Shown here: one piece after another, positions 33,769 to 46,074 of the stretch
Position numbering within the stretch: the stretch's first letter is position 1
Layout: each line of letters starts with the position of its first letter
NCBI RefSeq assembly: GCF_051106095.1
Contig: NC_135786.1
Span: forward strand, 90,925,001-90,989,000
DNA from: Pogona vitticeps
Lineage: Eukaryota; Chordata; Lepidosauria; Squamata; Agamidae
DNA: 64,000 bases
Reading direction: 5' to 3'
Made by a program: the position numbers and the translations under genes
The notes under the pieces: generated by a model
Databases searched by the model: none
Seen by the model: the letters and a program-made list of their open reading frames with translations, nothing else
What the model was told of the DNA's origin: nothing

Positions 33769-35021
33769 TATTATTATTGGAAACTACAAAGTATCTTATT
33801 TATTTGTCTCTCTTTTTTTGCTGTTGTAATAGGCAACACTGACATATATTCTCCACCCCTGTTTGCACTTTGGAGAATAAAAATAGGTGCAAAGAATTTT
33901 AGATATTATCTTCATAGATGCAGACAGTTCCAATAGCACTGAGTTTTATTTTCAGATCAGATTGTAGACAACGGAAATAATACATTCCTAAAAACAGCTT
34001 TTTCCCTTTTCTCAGCCAAATCATTCTAAATACCTGACAGGTGCTTTCTTGACAGTTACAGATCTCTCTCCACTGATGTCAAAGCTCTTTCAGTTTGCTG
34101 CTTAAGTCTGCTATACACTAGTGTAAAGAGAAGAGGCCCAGGCTATTCATGGATTCTTATAGATTTCAGGAATGATGTGCATACTAAACAGGCTTTCCTA
34201 TTGCTCCTTGTAGGTGCATAAGTGGGGCTGTTTTAGTTTCTTTTGAACTTATAGATGTTCTAGGAAGCCATTAAGCTACATGAAGATGTACTTGGCTTGC
34301 AAGCTCTGGAGCAGGAAGAGGAAGACAAGATGGCCTCCAGCACTTTGTTTATAAGAACACTTTCCTTCCAGCAATCTGTGTTAGCGCCAGGTAGAAAGAT
34401 GGTGTCATTTCTGTCCTTAAGGCAATGATCAAGCAGTCTTGCAGATACAAAATCTCCCATTCTGTGCTTTCCTTGAATTCTTAAGTCAGGCATTTTTCAG
34501 GTTATGCTACTGGCTGCTTTACAGGAGAAGAGACAAGCACACTGTTTTAAAGCAATACAAGTGAAAAATATATATGTCTAAATATATTACATTATATTTT
34601 ACTGTATTATATACCATCTATTATTTAATCTCTCTCACACACAAACACACAATGGGAAATGGCAGTTGTTGCTGGAAGTTGGGGTGAACTACTGGCAACC
34701 TGGAGAGAGGCAGAGAGTGAAGGACAAACCTTTGCTTTCTAGGTTACAGTCATCAAAATCCTATTGGGTTTTTACACCTCTATAGCACATCTTGGTGGTG
34801 AATGACTGCAGGTTAGGAAGTTAGTGTAGGGGGTTGCTATTGCTGACTGACACATGTGACCTGGGATGGCACAGCAGTTGTCTATGTCAACTCCTTAGCT
34901 TGGGGCAATTCACCACCAAGATTCATACCAGTTGTGTTAAGTGTAACCACTGCAAGAACTCAATAGGATTTTGGCCAATATTCCCTTGTGAATCACAGCA
35001 ATGCAGTAGTTAACTGTGCAA
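33769..35021. other. No recognised gene or repeat
   Basis: AT-rich single-copy-looking sequence. No coding domain in the short frames. Confidence 0.45.
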
Positions 35022-35023
35022 TA

Positions 35024-35712
35024 CAGTGGTGCCCCGCTTAATGATTACCCCGCTCCACAAAGAATCCACTTAATGATTAGGTTTTTGCGATCGCAAAACG
35101 ATGTTTAGATAGGAAAAAAATGCTTTACGACGATCAGTTCCCTGCTTCAGGAACCGATTTTTTGCTTTATGATGATCAAAACAGCTGATCACCGGGCTTT
35201 CAGAATGGCTCCCCACTGTGTAAAATGGCTTCCCACTGTGTTCCCTTGCTTTACAGACACCAGAAAATGGCCACCCTATGGAGGATCTTCGCTGGACGCT
35301 GAGGTATTTCGCCCATTGAATGCATTGAGCGGTTTTCAATGCGTTTCAATGGGCTTTTTACTTTCACTTGACGACAATTTCATTCTGCAGCGTTCCAATG
35401 GGCTAAAAACTCACTGTCCAGCAAAGATTCTCCATATGGAAGCCATTTTCGGAGCCTGTATAGCGAGGAATCCGTCCCTAGGCACAGCGGGGAGCCATTT
35501 TAAGCACCCAGTGGCCATTTTGAAAACCCGATGATCAGTTGTTTTTGATCGTTGTAAAGCGAAAATAGGTTCCCGAAGCAAGGAAACGATCATCGCTAAG
35601 CGAAATTCCCCCATTTAGACCATCGTTTTGTGATCACAATTGCGATTGCAAAAACATCATCGTAAAGCGGATTTGTCGTAATGTGGGGCAATCGTTAAGC
35701 GGGGCACGACTG
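35024..35712. mobile_element. Foldback Tigger-type MITE, 689 bp
   Basis: Starts CAGTGGTGCCCCGCTTAATG, ends GCGGGGCACGACTG, with TA on both sides. The two halves are inverted copies around about 35368: ATGGAGGATCTTCGCTGGA at about 35278 pairs with TCCAGCAAAGATTCTCCAT at about 35417. The single-arm MITEs at 33369, 32677 and 60631 each match one half. Confidence 0.88.
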
Positions 35713-35714
35713 TA

Positions 35715-36095
35715 ACATCCTGTCTTATTTTTGGGAAAACAGGATGGTAATATCAAATGTTTCCATTCCATTATTTTCAATGAAATGCAGATGTACTCAC
35801 AACATTTGGTGTAATCCAAGAATGCCCCCGGGGAATATTTTGCATATATGGAGCCAAGAAGGTCCATTTCCATTTCAAGTTCTTTTAGTTTTAGATACCC
35901 CATGATCTCAATCATATGTTGATTAGATAGATTTGTACCCAACCTTTCCACCAAGAAGATCAAGAATGCATAGCTGACTTTCCTCTGGCCTCCACCATCT
36001 TCATAGCAAACCTCTTCGGTGGGTCAGGCTGAGAAAGTGTGAAATTAATTAAAGAAATTAATATAAGACCCTGTATTATTTTTGGGGAAACATGT
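35715..36095 (-). mobile_element. SINE-like repeat body bracketed by MITE ends
   Basis: A mariner-like MITE end (CCTGTCTTATTTTTGGGAAA) at the left is followed by the body 35745-36041, a close match to 8385-8679. A second MITE end (AGACCCTGTATTATTTTTGG) follows at the right. The tRNA-like head of the first copy is absent. Confidence 0.6.
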
Positions 36096-36240
36096 TATTT
36101 TATTTCTCTTTGTGTGTTATCCAATTGTAGAGCGTTCACTTGTGCTATGTAAATATATGCATTGTCCCTTGTTTTGCTTTATCTGTAAATATAACTTTAT
36201 TTAAATTATGTGATTCTTTTTAAAAGATGCTAAGTTGATG

Positions 36241-36581
36241 GGACGTGGTGGCGCTGTGGGTTAAACTGCAGAAGCCTCTGTGCTGCAAGGTCAGAAGATT
36301 AGCAGTCGTAAGATTGAATCCATGTGATGGAGTGAGCTCCTGTCGCTTGTCCCAGCTCCTGCCAACCTATCTTCGAAAGCATGTAAAAATGTGAGTAGAT
36401 AAATAGGTACCACCTTGGTGGGAAGGTAACAGTGTTCCGTGTCTAGTCACACTGGCCACGTGATCACAGAAACTGTCTACGGACAAACACTGGCTCTATG
36501 GCTTAGAGATGGGGATGAGCACTGCACCTTAGAGTCGGATACGACTGGACTAAATCTCAAGGGGAACCTTTACCTCTACCT
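36241..36581 (+). mobile_element. tRNA-derived SINE with BovB-like tail, 10-bp target duplication
   Basis: GGACGTGGTGGCGCTGTGGG starts the tRNA-like head. The tail has GAGTCGGATACGACTGGAC and GGGGAACCTTTACC. It is flanked by TAAGTTGATG at 36231-36240 and 36582-36591, exact. Transcribed by RNA polymerase III in its family and moved by BovB-like enzymes. Confidence 0.92.
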
Positions 36582-36660
36582 TAAGTTGATGAGTTAATTT
36601 AGATGAAAATTGAGCTCAGGCTGATTTGCATGGGAAGCTGAGAGTAGCACTGGACCACTA

Positions 36661-36913
36661 CCCTGTTTTCCTGAAAATAAGACCTAACCTGAAAATAAGA
36701 CCTAGTATGACTTTTCAGAATGCTCGTAATATAAGCTCTACCCCCCCAAAAAAAAAATAAGCCCCAGTTAAGTGAAACCCTGCCCTCCGCCATTGTGCAG
36801 CTACCAGAAGAAGATGACATGACTGTAAAATAAAACATCCCCTGAAAATAAGCCCTAAAGCATTTTTGGAGCAAAAATTAATATAAGACCCTGTCTTATT
36901 TTCGGGAAAATGC
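36661..36913. mobile_element. Mariner-like MITE, second copy
   Basis: Begins CCCTGTTTTCCTGAAAATAA and ends CTTATTTTCGGGAAAATGCAG, TA on both sides. Interior matches 8108-8382 (CATTGTGCAG, AACATCCCCTGAAAATA). Confidence 0.8.
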
Positions 36914-39626
36914 AGTATCTATATCTGTACAGTGCAGTCTTAACTCTAAGAATATAATCTTAACTGGCCAACATGGGCAAGGGCCAGTTGAGCTGACATT
37001 AGGTCAACCATACCGGTGCTGCAGCAAATTCTTCCCAGCCTAGGGGTGACAAAAAGTATTTAGGATTAGAGCACTCCTTTCTTCATGAAATGAGTATAGC
37101 TGAATTGTAATACCTGAATAGGGCTGGAGAAATATAGAGCTGGATGCCTTCCTCCAGACACATTCCAGCTTCTTGACACTCTATGTTTCTCTGAAGGGAA
37201 TAGAACCTGTGTCCCAGATGTGTTACAGTTTGGATTTCTAGCAAGAGGCATATGGATCATGCTTAACCCCAGTGCTGGGCTCTCCCAGGGAAGACCCATT
37301 TGCTTTAATAAGGGCTCAAGGGGAAGCCATGCTTTCAGGGCCAAGCTGCCCATCCAACTGAGCAACCTAGAGCTTTGGAATAATAGGAAATATATTTGTC
37401 TAAAATGGCTATTGCTTCCCAGTTATACGGTGAAATAAGGGAAGAAGGGGAACTAAATTCAGTTAAACTCTCAGAAATGAAGCCAGTTACCCTCTGTCTC
37501 CCTCCCTCTTGGCTCCCCAGCATAGCTTGTTTAGACTTCTGGACTTTTGCCATTTTGATTTGATTTTTCTTTTCTAAATGGCATTTCAACATGAGCCTCC
37601 CTAGGTGTCCACCCTCCTCTCCTGGATTAACTCTTGGGCACCATATGGTGCAAAAGGCCTGCCACACACTCTCTGAAACAGTTTCTAAAGTTTTTTTTAA
37701 ACAAACTGCCAGACTGCCAATTCCTTTGGCATCCTGCCTTGTGCCTCTGTTAGATGATAAGGGAGGGCTATGTAGGATGAAAATAAGTGAGATTGCATTT
37801 TGCAAGACTAGTGTGGTTACCGTAAATGCTTCCATTGGGCCTATTTTCATTCTCTTTCTCCTTTTTCTCCAAATCATACAATACTCTGTAAACACTTTTT
37901 TCCTATCACTGTTACTTTGATTTGTACTATGCTACTGATGGTATTAACAGTTATTGTTGTTACTTCAGATCACGGCTGCAGTTGCACAGCTGCAACAACA
38001 ACTATTACTTCTACTCATTATACCAGATCTCATAGTTAGGGCTCAAACTTTGGAGTTAATATTAATGTAGAAAAAAATGTAAGAGGCTTTTATTTTGTTA
38101 ATTTACAAAAAAGGACTCTGAAATCTGAACGCTTCATTTTTAATGAACCCATAATTTGTACCCATCTCTAGTTGAAACTGACAAGATATAGACACCAAAG
38201 CTCAAGTAGGGCTATCCCCACACACAAAACAAAAAAAAACAATAACTTCACAGCTTAAATGAGTTGCTTCTGAAAATTTGTTCTCTGTTCTTTTAAAAAT
38301 ATCTTTTAAAATATTTTTACAAATAGACACAGAATCCCTATGTAGTGCCTGTTGGCAAGGAAGGAGTTAAAACGTTCTCCTCCTGAGAGTCAGCTAATTT
38401 GGTCCTCACTGATAGGGTCCAAAGTTCAGATTGCCCCAGACCTAGAAGCTGTTTTCTCCTTTAAAGACTTATGTCAGGACCCTGGTCTCAGAAATGTTTA
38501 CTGAAAGCACTCAGGGCTAGGACAAACACAATTCTGTGATTTTGTAATGCAAAAATACGGTACTTCAAATACAAATTATAGAATAGTATGTTAATTCTCT
38601 GGAGTTACATGGCAAAATGTCCCTTTCTGGAGGAATGTCACTCTCTTATGTTCTTTAAAACAAGCCTATTGTTTTAACTCTTCAAAGAAAACCTGTCTTT
38701 TGACTCTCTTTCTGTGACCTTTCATTGCCATACAGCCTTCCCCAACAGAAAGCTGCAACAATGTATCTGTTTTGTAACACTGTTTCTTGTAAGCCTGTGT
38801 AACTTACTCACTTTTTTTCCCTTCTGAAAGGACTTTTTTGAAGATTAGTATTTCCACCCCTGCAACCTGGATTCCTTCCAAATTTTGAAAAAAGCTTTTG
38901 GGACCAACCATCCACTTTCAATAAGGACAAATAATTTTTCCAATTCATTTGATCTGTTTAATCTGGAAATGCTTAGGTTCAGTTGTTTCTGCAGGGGGGT
39001 AAGCAGTTTTACATTTTAAAAAATCATAACTCAAAACCCCTTTGCCTAAACTTCTCCACATTTGTCACATATCAAGAGCAGACTATCTGCTACAGCTGTG
39101 CCATGTTTGGTGCCAATCTGAAGTCCAGTTTCAAAGTTATACTTTTTTGTTTGGACTGCCCCCATTTTTAAAATTGCTTCGCAGAATGTTGATTTGCTAT
39201 GCTGCACAACAACATCATTGCAGCCTCATGCAGTGGTAATGTAGGGATTACCACTGATTTAAGCACTCCAGTTTCGATGGACAACATTTTGTCAGTCTGT
39301 CTCTCTCTCTCTTTTCAGTTCAGTTTCTAGAGAGCTCTGTCTCTCTTTTTTTGTTCTATTCCAAATTCAAAGAAATTTTGGAAAATTCTAATTTTAAAGA
39401 GAACGAAAATGAAATTGTCCCTGTCCCTATCTGTGCAATTTCACGTCCTCCATGAAACTATGGGGATTCCAGTGTCACCATGCATAAAGACAGTGATGTG
39501 GGTAGACTACTTCAGACAACTCACTTAACACAGTGACCACATGGGAACTCAGCAAGTCTTCTATTCTGGTTGACAGTACAATGTGTGCTGAGAGTTGATG
39601 AGCAGTGGGCAAGTCAAGAGCTCAGG
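36914..39626. other. No recognised gene; possible old repeat pieces
   Basis: Mostly single-copy-looking. A 186-codon minus-strand frame (37335-37895) has no domain and looks accidental. GTACCCATCTCTAG at about 38159 resembles a hAT end like that at 12476. The stretch 38990-39440 has a texture I associate with degraded hAT elements, but I see no paired ends. Confidence 0.4.
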
Positions 39627-39721
39627 GAAGTTACCTTCGGGGGACTGCAGCTCCAAAATCCCTCAGCCAGGTGAACATGGCTCAGCAATTTTTGAAGTTG
39701 TCCTCTAAAAAGGTAACTTCC
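39627..39721. mobile_element. Short hAT-type MITE
   Basis: 95-bp inverted repeat: GGAAGTTACCTT at one end and AAGGTAACTTCC at the other, exact complements. The interior (CTGCAGCTCCAAAATCCCTC) is typical of small reptile hAT MITEs. Confidence 0.75.
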
Positions 39722-42159
39722 AGACTGCAGGAAGGCTATTTAAGTGGATGTTGCCTATTACTTAATGGGTCACAAATTGTGTAAGTGTTGGGTATGGTGA
39801 AGAACACATGAAGCTTGTGGTCTAGCCAGAGGGAGAACCTCATTCTGCCAGTTTAAGATGAATCCCTTTCACACCACACCGGAGGTGTCTACTAGTAAAG
39901 GGCATTCAGTCCCTGTCTTAGATCTTTTACTGATGCCTTCTCAAAGGAAGCCTGCTGAGAACCTGGTATCCCTTCTCAGTAGGCAGCAGGTAGAATATAT
40001 ATATATATAAAGATATATATATCTTTATCTCTCTCTCTTTTTTTAAAGGAAGAATATGTGTGAGAACAAAATTGACAGGTAGCGTTGGTTATGTTGGTAG
40101 TTCGGGTGCAGCCGTGTAGGCAGCAGAGGTGTTTTGTTCTCTTCTGATGTGCTCAAATGAAATATTTGTACAATGTGTCTGCACAAAACTTAAAGAGTGT
40201 TTGGCGCTTTTTACTGTTAAGAAGAGATGTGACTTTGCTATTAATTCAGTTTGTGAAATGAAAGTGATACTGGCGCCCACTGTACTTGGATGGAACTTCT
40301 GAACCGCAACAGTGACAGCAAAAAAGTGTTTTGTGTTTGTTGTTTACTGTGCGCTAAGGGTATGAAATGTCTTTGCTGTCATTACAGCTTGTGATTTTTC
40401 TGTAGTGAAGTTAAAAAAGAGAGAGAGAGAGAGTCTGTGCCCAATATGTGTAGAAGAACTTTCAAACAACAATATTTATTATATATGTATGTACTGTATA
40501 TATTTACAGCTTTGCTGTCACCACTGTGTACTGTGTTCTGGTGGAAATGAAAGGACACTAGTATCTTGCGTGCCACAACACACCTTAAGAATCCAGCGAT
40601 TGAATAGGTCATAACAGGATCTCCTTGCTCAGGAAGCAAGAATCAATCAAATGGAAGCTTTAGCAAACCTAGCTGAACATTCCAAGCTTTGTATTATAAG
40701 CAGGAGAGCTGGCACTTTATCCAATCATTATACATGGAACCACCTAATACTTTGAACATTGGGTGGTGAGGAGGATGAGAATGATGATGACAGCAGTGAA
40801 ATCAGACCCCTTTTTTCTTTATATGATCAGTTGCACTGTAAAAGAAACAAAATGCGGCATACTACATTACCCAAATCTTGTTTTGAAGGAAATCTGTGTG
40901 TATTTCTGCATAAAGCTAGGTCAATATAATTATGTTCATTGCACTGTTCTTTATTTAAAAATAGCAATTAGTCAGGTTTGATTCCCATCGCCTATTTTGT
41001 TTCAATAAATGAGGTTTTCTGGCCCATGGATGTTATATGCCTGCTTGCACACAGGGTGGCAGACCTAGTAACAAGCAATAAGCTCAGAATGAATTTGAAT
41101 TTTTTTTTTTTAAATGAAAACCATGCTCTCTTTTTTTTTAAAGACACTCAGGGATTTCTGATCAAGCCACTCATTGTCAGGTTGTCTATGCTCAAAAAAA
41201 GACATGAAGGAATTGTCCATACTAGGTGTTTATCACACATTAGGGCTGATTTGAGGCATTTGTTACATGCAACAGTTCAGCTGCATTTGCATTAGCACAT
41301 GCAGTGCCCTTGCTCCTGCACAATATAATTTGCATTGACAACACTGTGTGGGAAGCAGTGTAGCAGACGATGCTGACACTCCCCATTACAGGTTTCCCTG
41401 CGGGTATTTTCCATGTTACACCATGGCAATCTTACCAATCCAACCCAAGAACTACCATCTTTCTCCCAAGTTCCAAGTCTGCAAGTTTTCTGGGTTCTTT
41501 TCTGACATTTTCCTTGATTAATACTCTACAATTCCCATGAATTCCGAAAGCCATAGGCATTGCAATTTCATTTCTCACTATCAGCTTTTGAAGTGCATGT
41601 TTGTCGGTTTTTCATTCGCACTTAGTAAAATTATTAAACAAACACTCACCTTTCCCACTGAGAAACAAAAGTGGAAGATAAAGGTGTATATTTGGATTAT
41701 TTGGGGGTGGGGGCGTGAACCTATAAGAGTGACCAAACTGAGGGAGCAGCTAGACAGGGGGGCTGTCCTGGATTGATTCAGGTTGATTAAACATTTCTTT
41801 TATGGCAGCTAAAATATTGTTGTTACTCATATTGAATATTTAATTATCTGGGGCAATTTTCAAGACAGGAGTCCATACTGCATCTCAAGTGGCAATAATT
41901 CTCCCCGGACTCACAAGCCACCTACCCTCCTTTATCATTAACATCACTCTCTTCCCTGCCTCTTAAAAAAAAATTGCAAGTGACATACCAATGAATTGAT
42001 ATAACAGCTTGTGAAACTGCAGCATTTTATCTTACAGAGCACTAAATTGGAAAAGCATAATTTAAAAACTTTTTCAGAGGAGACACACGAGGTACTCAGT
42101 TGAGGGGGATGCTCGCACTACACTGGGACTGTACTTCAGTGTGGCATGGTAGCCAGTAC
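39722..42159. other. No recognised gene; small simple repeats
   Basis: Single-copy-looking DNA with an (AT)n stretch at 39994-40022, (CT)n at 40027-40040 and (GA)n at 40419-40432. The block 40080-40340 is non-repetitive and complex but I cannot say more. Confidence 0.45.
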
Positions 42160-42207
42160 AGTGGGAACATCTCTATCAAGTGAATGCTTTTAGTTTCTCC
42201 TTCAGTC
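42160..42207 (+). repeat. Second copy of the microsatellite-seeding sequence
   Basis: AGTGGGAACATCTCTATCAA to TCCTTCAGTC, close to 33095-33143, again directly followed by a trinucleotide tract. Confidence 0.6.
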
Positions 42208-42449
42208 CTCCTCCTCCTCCTCCTCCTCCTCCTCCTCCTCCTCCTCCTTCTTCCTCTCCTTCTCCTTCTCCTCCTCCTTCTTCTTCTTCTTCTCCTCCTT
42301 CTTCTCCTTCTCCTTCTCCTTCTTCTCCTTCTTCTCCTTCTTCTTCTTCTTCTTCTTCTTCTTCTTCTTCTTCTTCTTCTTCTTCTTCTCCTTCTCCTTC
42401 TCCTTCTTCTTCTTCCTCTCCTTCTCCTTCTCCTTCTTCTTCTCCTCCA
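42208..42449. repeat. Long polypyrimidine tract (CCT/CTT)n
   Basis: About 240 bases with only C and T on the plus strand. Such tracts can form triplex (H-DNA) structures. Frames reading poly-Ser, poly-Leu or Lys/Glu are artefacts. Confidence 0.97.
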
Positions 42450-43079
42450 TTTCTAGTTTAGCAACTGTTGATCTAAGCATGGCAGTTTCATAAGTGTTAC
42501 ATCAGTTCAGCTCTATGTCACCTACGAAAAAAATATTTTTAGAAGTTCCCCACCATCCCAGGACACACCCACCTCTTTGGACCAATATAAGTGCCAGACT
42601 CCTTTTTAAAAAGCAATGCAAGTGGAATTGATGGGGGGAAAAAACCACGCCCAACTCCCTAATGGTTGAACAAAAAGCAACGAATGCTCGTTTAAAAAGG
42701 CTCATGATCAGCTGTGTGTTGTGGAGTCAATGGAAAATATCTTGAATTTAACTATGCCAACTCCAACACAAACTGTAGGGAAACCTGCAGTGGAGCTGGA
42801 CCTGTAGCCACTTTGTCAGTATGGTAGCTGTAGCACGTAGACATCACAGAGCTGTTCTGTTTTGGCCAAGCTTGGACAGGACCTTTTCGCAGCACCCAGA
42901 CTGTAAAAATTCTCTTCCCTGGGGGACACAATTGGACTGTTTTATTGCATGACCCTTTCATCCACATGTGCTCAACAATTTTTGTTTTGCTACTATTTTG
43001 GTGTGGTATAGTTTCCCACAATGTCTGCAATTTTAAGATCTGGGGCTTACGGGGAGGAGAGAGATTTAAATACTGTTTT
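42450..43079. other. No recognised gene or repeat
   Basis: Part (42750-43030) could be an old LINE 3' UTR leading into the next feature, but the match is weak. Confidence 0.35.
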
Positions 43080-43165
43080 CTTAGTTTGTAAAGTTCATTT
43101 TAGCTAAAGCCGTGAGCACCTTGGGGGCTATGGGAGGCCCAAATGGTGGGATATAATAATCAATA
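43080..43165 (+). mobile_element. L2-like LINE 3'-end remnant
   Basis: GCCGTGAGCACCTTGGGGGC and AATGGTGGGATATAATAATC resemble the end of L2-like LINEs (gagctcctttggga ... gcgggatataaat). Confidence 0.5.
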
Positions 43166-44449
43166 GAACAGTCAAAGTTATAAATCCCATAGGAAACCTA
43201 TACACAGATGGCTTTAGACCTCCCACCCAGCTGGCAATGGGGGTACAACAAGGGAATGGAGTCAGGAAGCATTGTCTTCTCCTTGCGTGCAATTATACAT
43301 GTTTGAGGGTGAAACCCCCCAAAAAGGCTTGAATCTGACCACCAAAAAGATCACTCAGACCTACAGTGGGTTCATGATTCAGTTTATGACTCTCTGTCTA
43401 GGTCCCTATTTTTTTTAATGGCCCAAATAAATGTACATCAAGAAAATATGCTACTTATTAGCTCCACACTGATCTGCGCTAGAGGGTGTGATAGCAATCT
43501 CAGCCTTTGTCTAAGAACTATTGTAGTGAGCCTCCTTTAGACTGAAATAAAGACATTATGTGGAACACTCCTTCTTCAATTTAAATGGGGACTGCCTTGC
43601 AGACAGAAAGATTTATAATGAGAATTTGGAAAGGCTTTGTTGAACGCGGATTTAGAAAGCCGGTGGTCTAACTGTTGAGAACCTCAAACTTGAAAGGACA
43701 TGAAGTTAACTGAAGTAAATACTCTGCTACAATTTTCATACCATTTTGATTGACAGAGGTTCGCATGTGAGTGAATTTTAATATAAAAGTAGGAGTATCC
43801 TTTATTTTTAATCTAACAATGCTTGCAATGTCAAGTTATCTAGGCAGGAGCAATACTTTGCATCTATCTAATAGCTTGATCAAGCATCACAGAGTTTTCA
43901 GTGTCAATTAATAGAAATCAATTACAGCCCATTGCAGCAATATTTTAAATAGAAAGGGATTAGTAGAAAAAAGACACTTTGCAAAGTCTGTCCTCACAGA
44001 CAAATTCCTAGTATTTTCAGTGGATCTTTTTTCTCATTGATTCATGACATGAAACAGGTATGGGGGGGGATCCTTTATTCTTCTAAGTGTCAGAGGTTTG
44101 AATAGACAGAGAAGGTACAGCTCAGTCAGGTTCCTCTACACCCAGATTAACTGGTGCTCTATTATAACACTCCCTCCCATGTTTCGGGCCCTCTGCTTTC
44201 TCTCCTGGCTTTCTTAAAGCTCACTATAATCACTCTTATTAGAACAGCAGCACCTTATTACTCAACACGTGTAGCTTCCATTACTGTGAAGGGAAGCACG
44301 ATAATAAGATCCTGAAGGCATTAGAAAGCTATGTGAAAGCTAGAAGTAAAGTACCTTTCTTCACTGGGCCATGGACTAGTTTAAACTATTGAAAGTTGAC
44401 TTGGGAAATATGTGATCACACTCCCTTTGTATTAAAAAAAAAGTTCCAT
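43166..44449. other. No recognised gene; possible conserved non-coding block
   Basis: The part 43600-44030 is complex, AT-rich and free of repeat signatures (TTAATCTAACAATGCTTGC, AGTGTCAATTAATAGAAATC), so it could be a conserved regulatory element. No test is possible here. Confidence 0.25.
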
Positions 44450-45437
44450 AGGTTCAGTCTCAGGTATTTCCAGGTTGGGACGGCACAGTCCTGGGCCCAG
44501 TGCTCTTCAACATTTTTATTAATGATGTGGATGAGAGGGTGCAGGGAATGCTTAGCGAATTTGTGGATGGCAGAAAATTGGGTAGAACAACCAATATCCA
44601 AAAACAAAATTTGGAAGGATCTTCATAGGCTGAAGCTCTGGGCTGAAAACAGCAGAATGAAATGGATAACTGCAAAGTTCTACACCTAAGAAACAGAAAC
44701 CAAATGTACACTTACAAGGTGGGGGATACTTGGCTCAATAATACTATGAATGAGAAGGATCTTGGAATTGTTGTAGATGAAAAGCTGAATATGGACCTCC
44801 AGTGTGGTCTGGCTCAAAAGAAAACATGTTGTTTTAGGCTGCTTAAACAGAAATACTCTCCAAATCCAGTGAAATACTGTACTAGTTCTCCTCTGTTCAG
44901 TAGCAGTTAGACCTCGTCTTGAGCACTGTGTTCAGTTGTGGACACCACACTTTAAGAAAGCTGTAGACAAACTGGAACAGATTCAGAGGAGGGCAACAAG
45001 AATGATCAGAGAACTGGAAACTAAGCTCTGAAAGATCCAAGCATATTTAGCTTTTGAAAAGCAGATTGAAAGGAGTTATGATAGCACTTTTCAAACTCTT
45101 TGAAAGACTGAGAATAGATCCTGCTTGTCCTCTGTATGATGATCATCCCAGAGTGCAGGACATGTAATGATGGGCTCAAGTTAAAAGAAGCCAGATTTCG
45201 GTTGAGTATCAGGGGGGAAAATTCTAACCAGCAGTAGAACTAGCAGTAGAACAATGGAACCAATGACCTCGGGAGGTGGTGAGCATCCAACACTGGAGGC
45301 ATTCAAAAGAAAAGTAGACAACTATCTGTCAGATATACTTTGATCTGGATCCCTGCACCGAGTGTGTGTGTGGGGGGGTGTTTTCAACTCAATGGCCTTA
45401 TAGGCTTCTCCCACTTTCATTATTCTATGATTCTATG
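44450..45437 (+). mobile_element. CR1 LINE, 3' part with octamer tail
   Basis: Begins in the reverse transcriptase: across two frames the DNA shows VLGPVLFNIFINDVDE (motif B side) and then FVDG where FADD is expected. It continues through the thumb (NEKDLGIVVDEKLNMDLQC in the frame at 44662-44910) and the EQIQRRATRMIRELE-like block. It ends in the CR1 3' UTR with ATTCTATGATTCTATGA, the family's terminal octamer repeats. Broken by several shifts and stops; the lost aspartate at the active site alone rules out activity. Confidence 0.92.
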
Positions 45438-45804
45438 AGAAAAGCTCATTTAAGAATCTGGAAAGCTGCAATCAGTAGATAGTATGGCACTAGACTAGAT
45501 GGACCCTCTGACCAAATGTTACTATAGTTCCTTGTCCTCCAGTTCTTGACCAGCCACGGGCACTCTGAGTGGGCAACTAAAGCCATTCCGGGTGCTACTT
45601 TAATTCCCCTGGAACTCCACATGGACCACATATAACTGCCATCCATGTGCCACATACTTCTGGCTACACATCTCATGGCTAGATTTGGGAGGCAAAGTGC
45701 TGAAGTCCATTAAGACTATTAGGAAAAGCTTGCTTTTCTGGGACTTCTTGCTTTACCACAAATCATGGGATGTATTATAAGGATCAGGTATTTTAACTTT
45801 AATG
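45438..45804. other. No recognised feature
   Basis: Spacer between CR1 and a SINE; nothing recognised. Confidence 0.4.
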
Positions 45805-46030
45805 ATGTTGATTACAATTATGTGCTATCAAGTAAATTTGGATTTACACCGACCCTTTCCAGGGTTCTCCAGGTAGAGAGTATTCAGAAGTGGCTTACCA
45901 TTCTCTTCTTCTGGAGGCATCCTGGGATTGTGCGGCTTGCCCAAGGCCACATACCTTCATTCTTCTTGCAGGAGACAAAGTAGGGAATCAAACTCTTAAC
46001 CTTTGGCTCTGCAATCAGGTACCCATTTCA
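45805..46030 (-). mobile_element. tRNA-derived SINE with RTE-like tail
   Basis: Minus-strand head: GTACCTGATTGCAGAGCCAAAGG and AAGAGTTTGATTCCC (B box). Middle: CCTTGGGCAAGCCGCACAATCCC. Tail: AATCCAAATTTACTTGATAG. Same family as 48394-48625 and 53968-54205. Confidence 0.75.
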
Positions 46031-46074
46031 CTGCATTTTATTTAATTTTATTTGAGGGAATCTATTTTCCTGCC

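Noticed and set aside
37335-37895. 186-codon minus-strand frame outside any recognised repeat
   Set aside because: No domain, low-complexity start, no splice or promoter context, and overlapping frames of similar length on the other strand. A chance frame is more likely.
38080-38172. Right end of a hAT element (GTACCCATCTCTAG)
   Set aside because: No matching left end or target duplication was found, so it was only noted in the surrounding stretch.
42180-42480. Poly-Ser/Leu and Lys/Glu-rich frames
   Set aside because: Produced entirely by the CCT/CTT pyrimidine tract.
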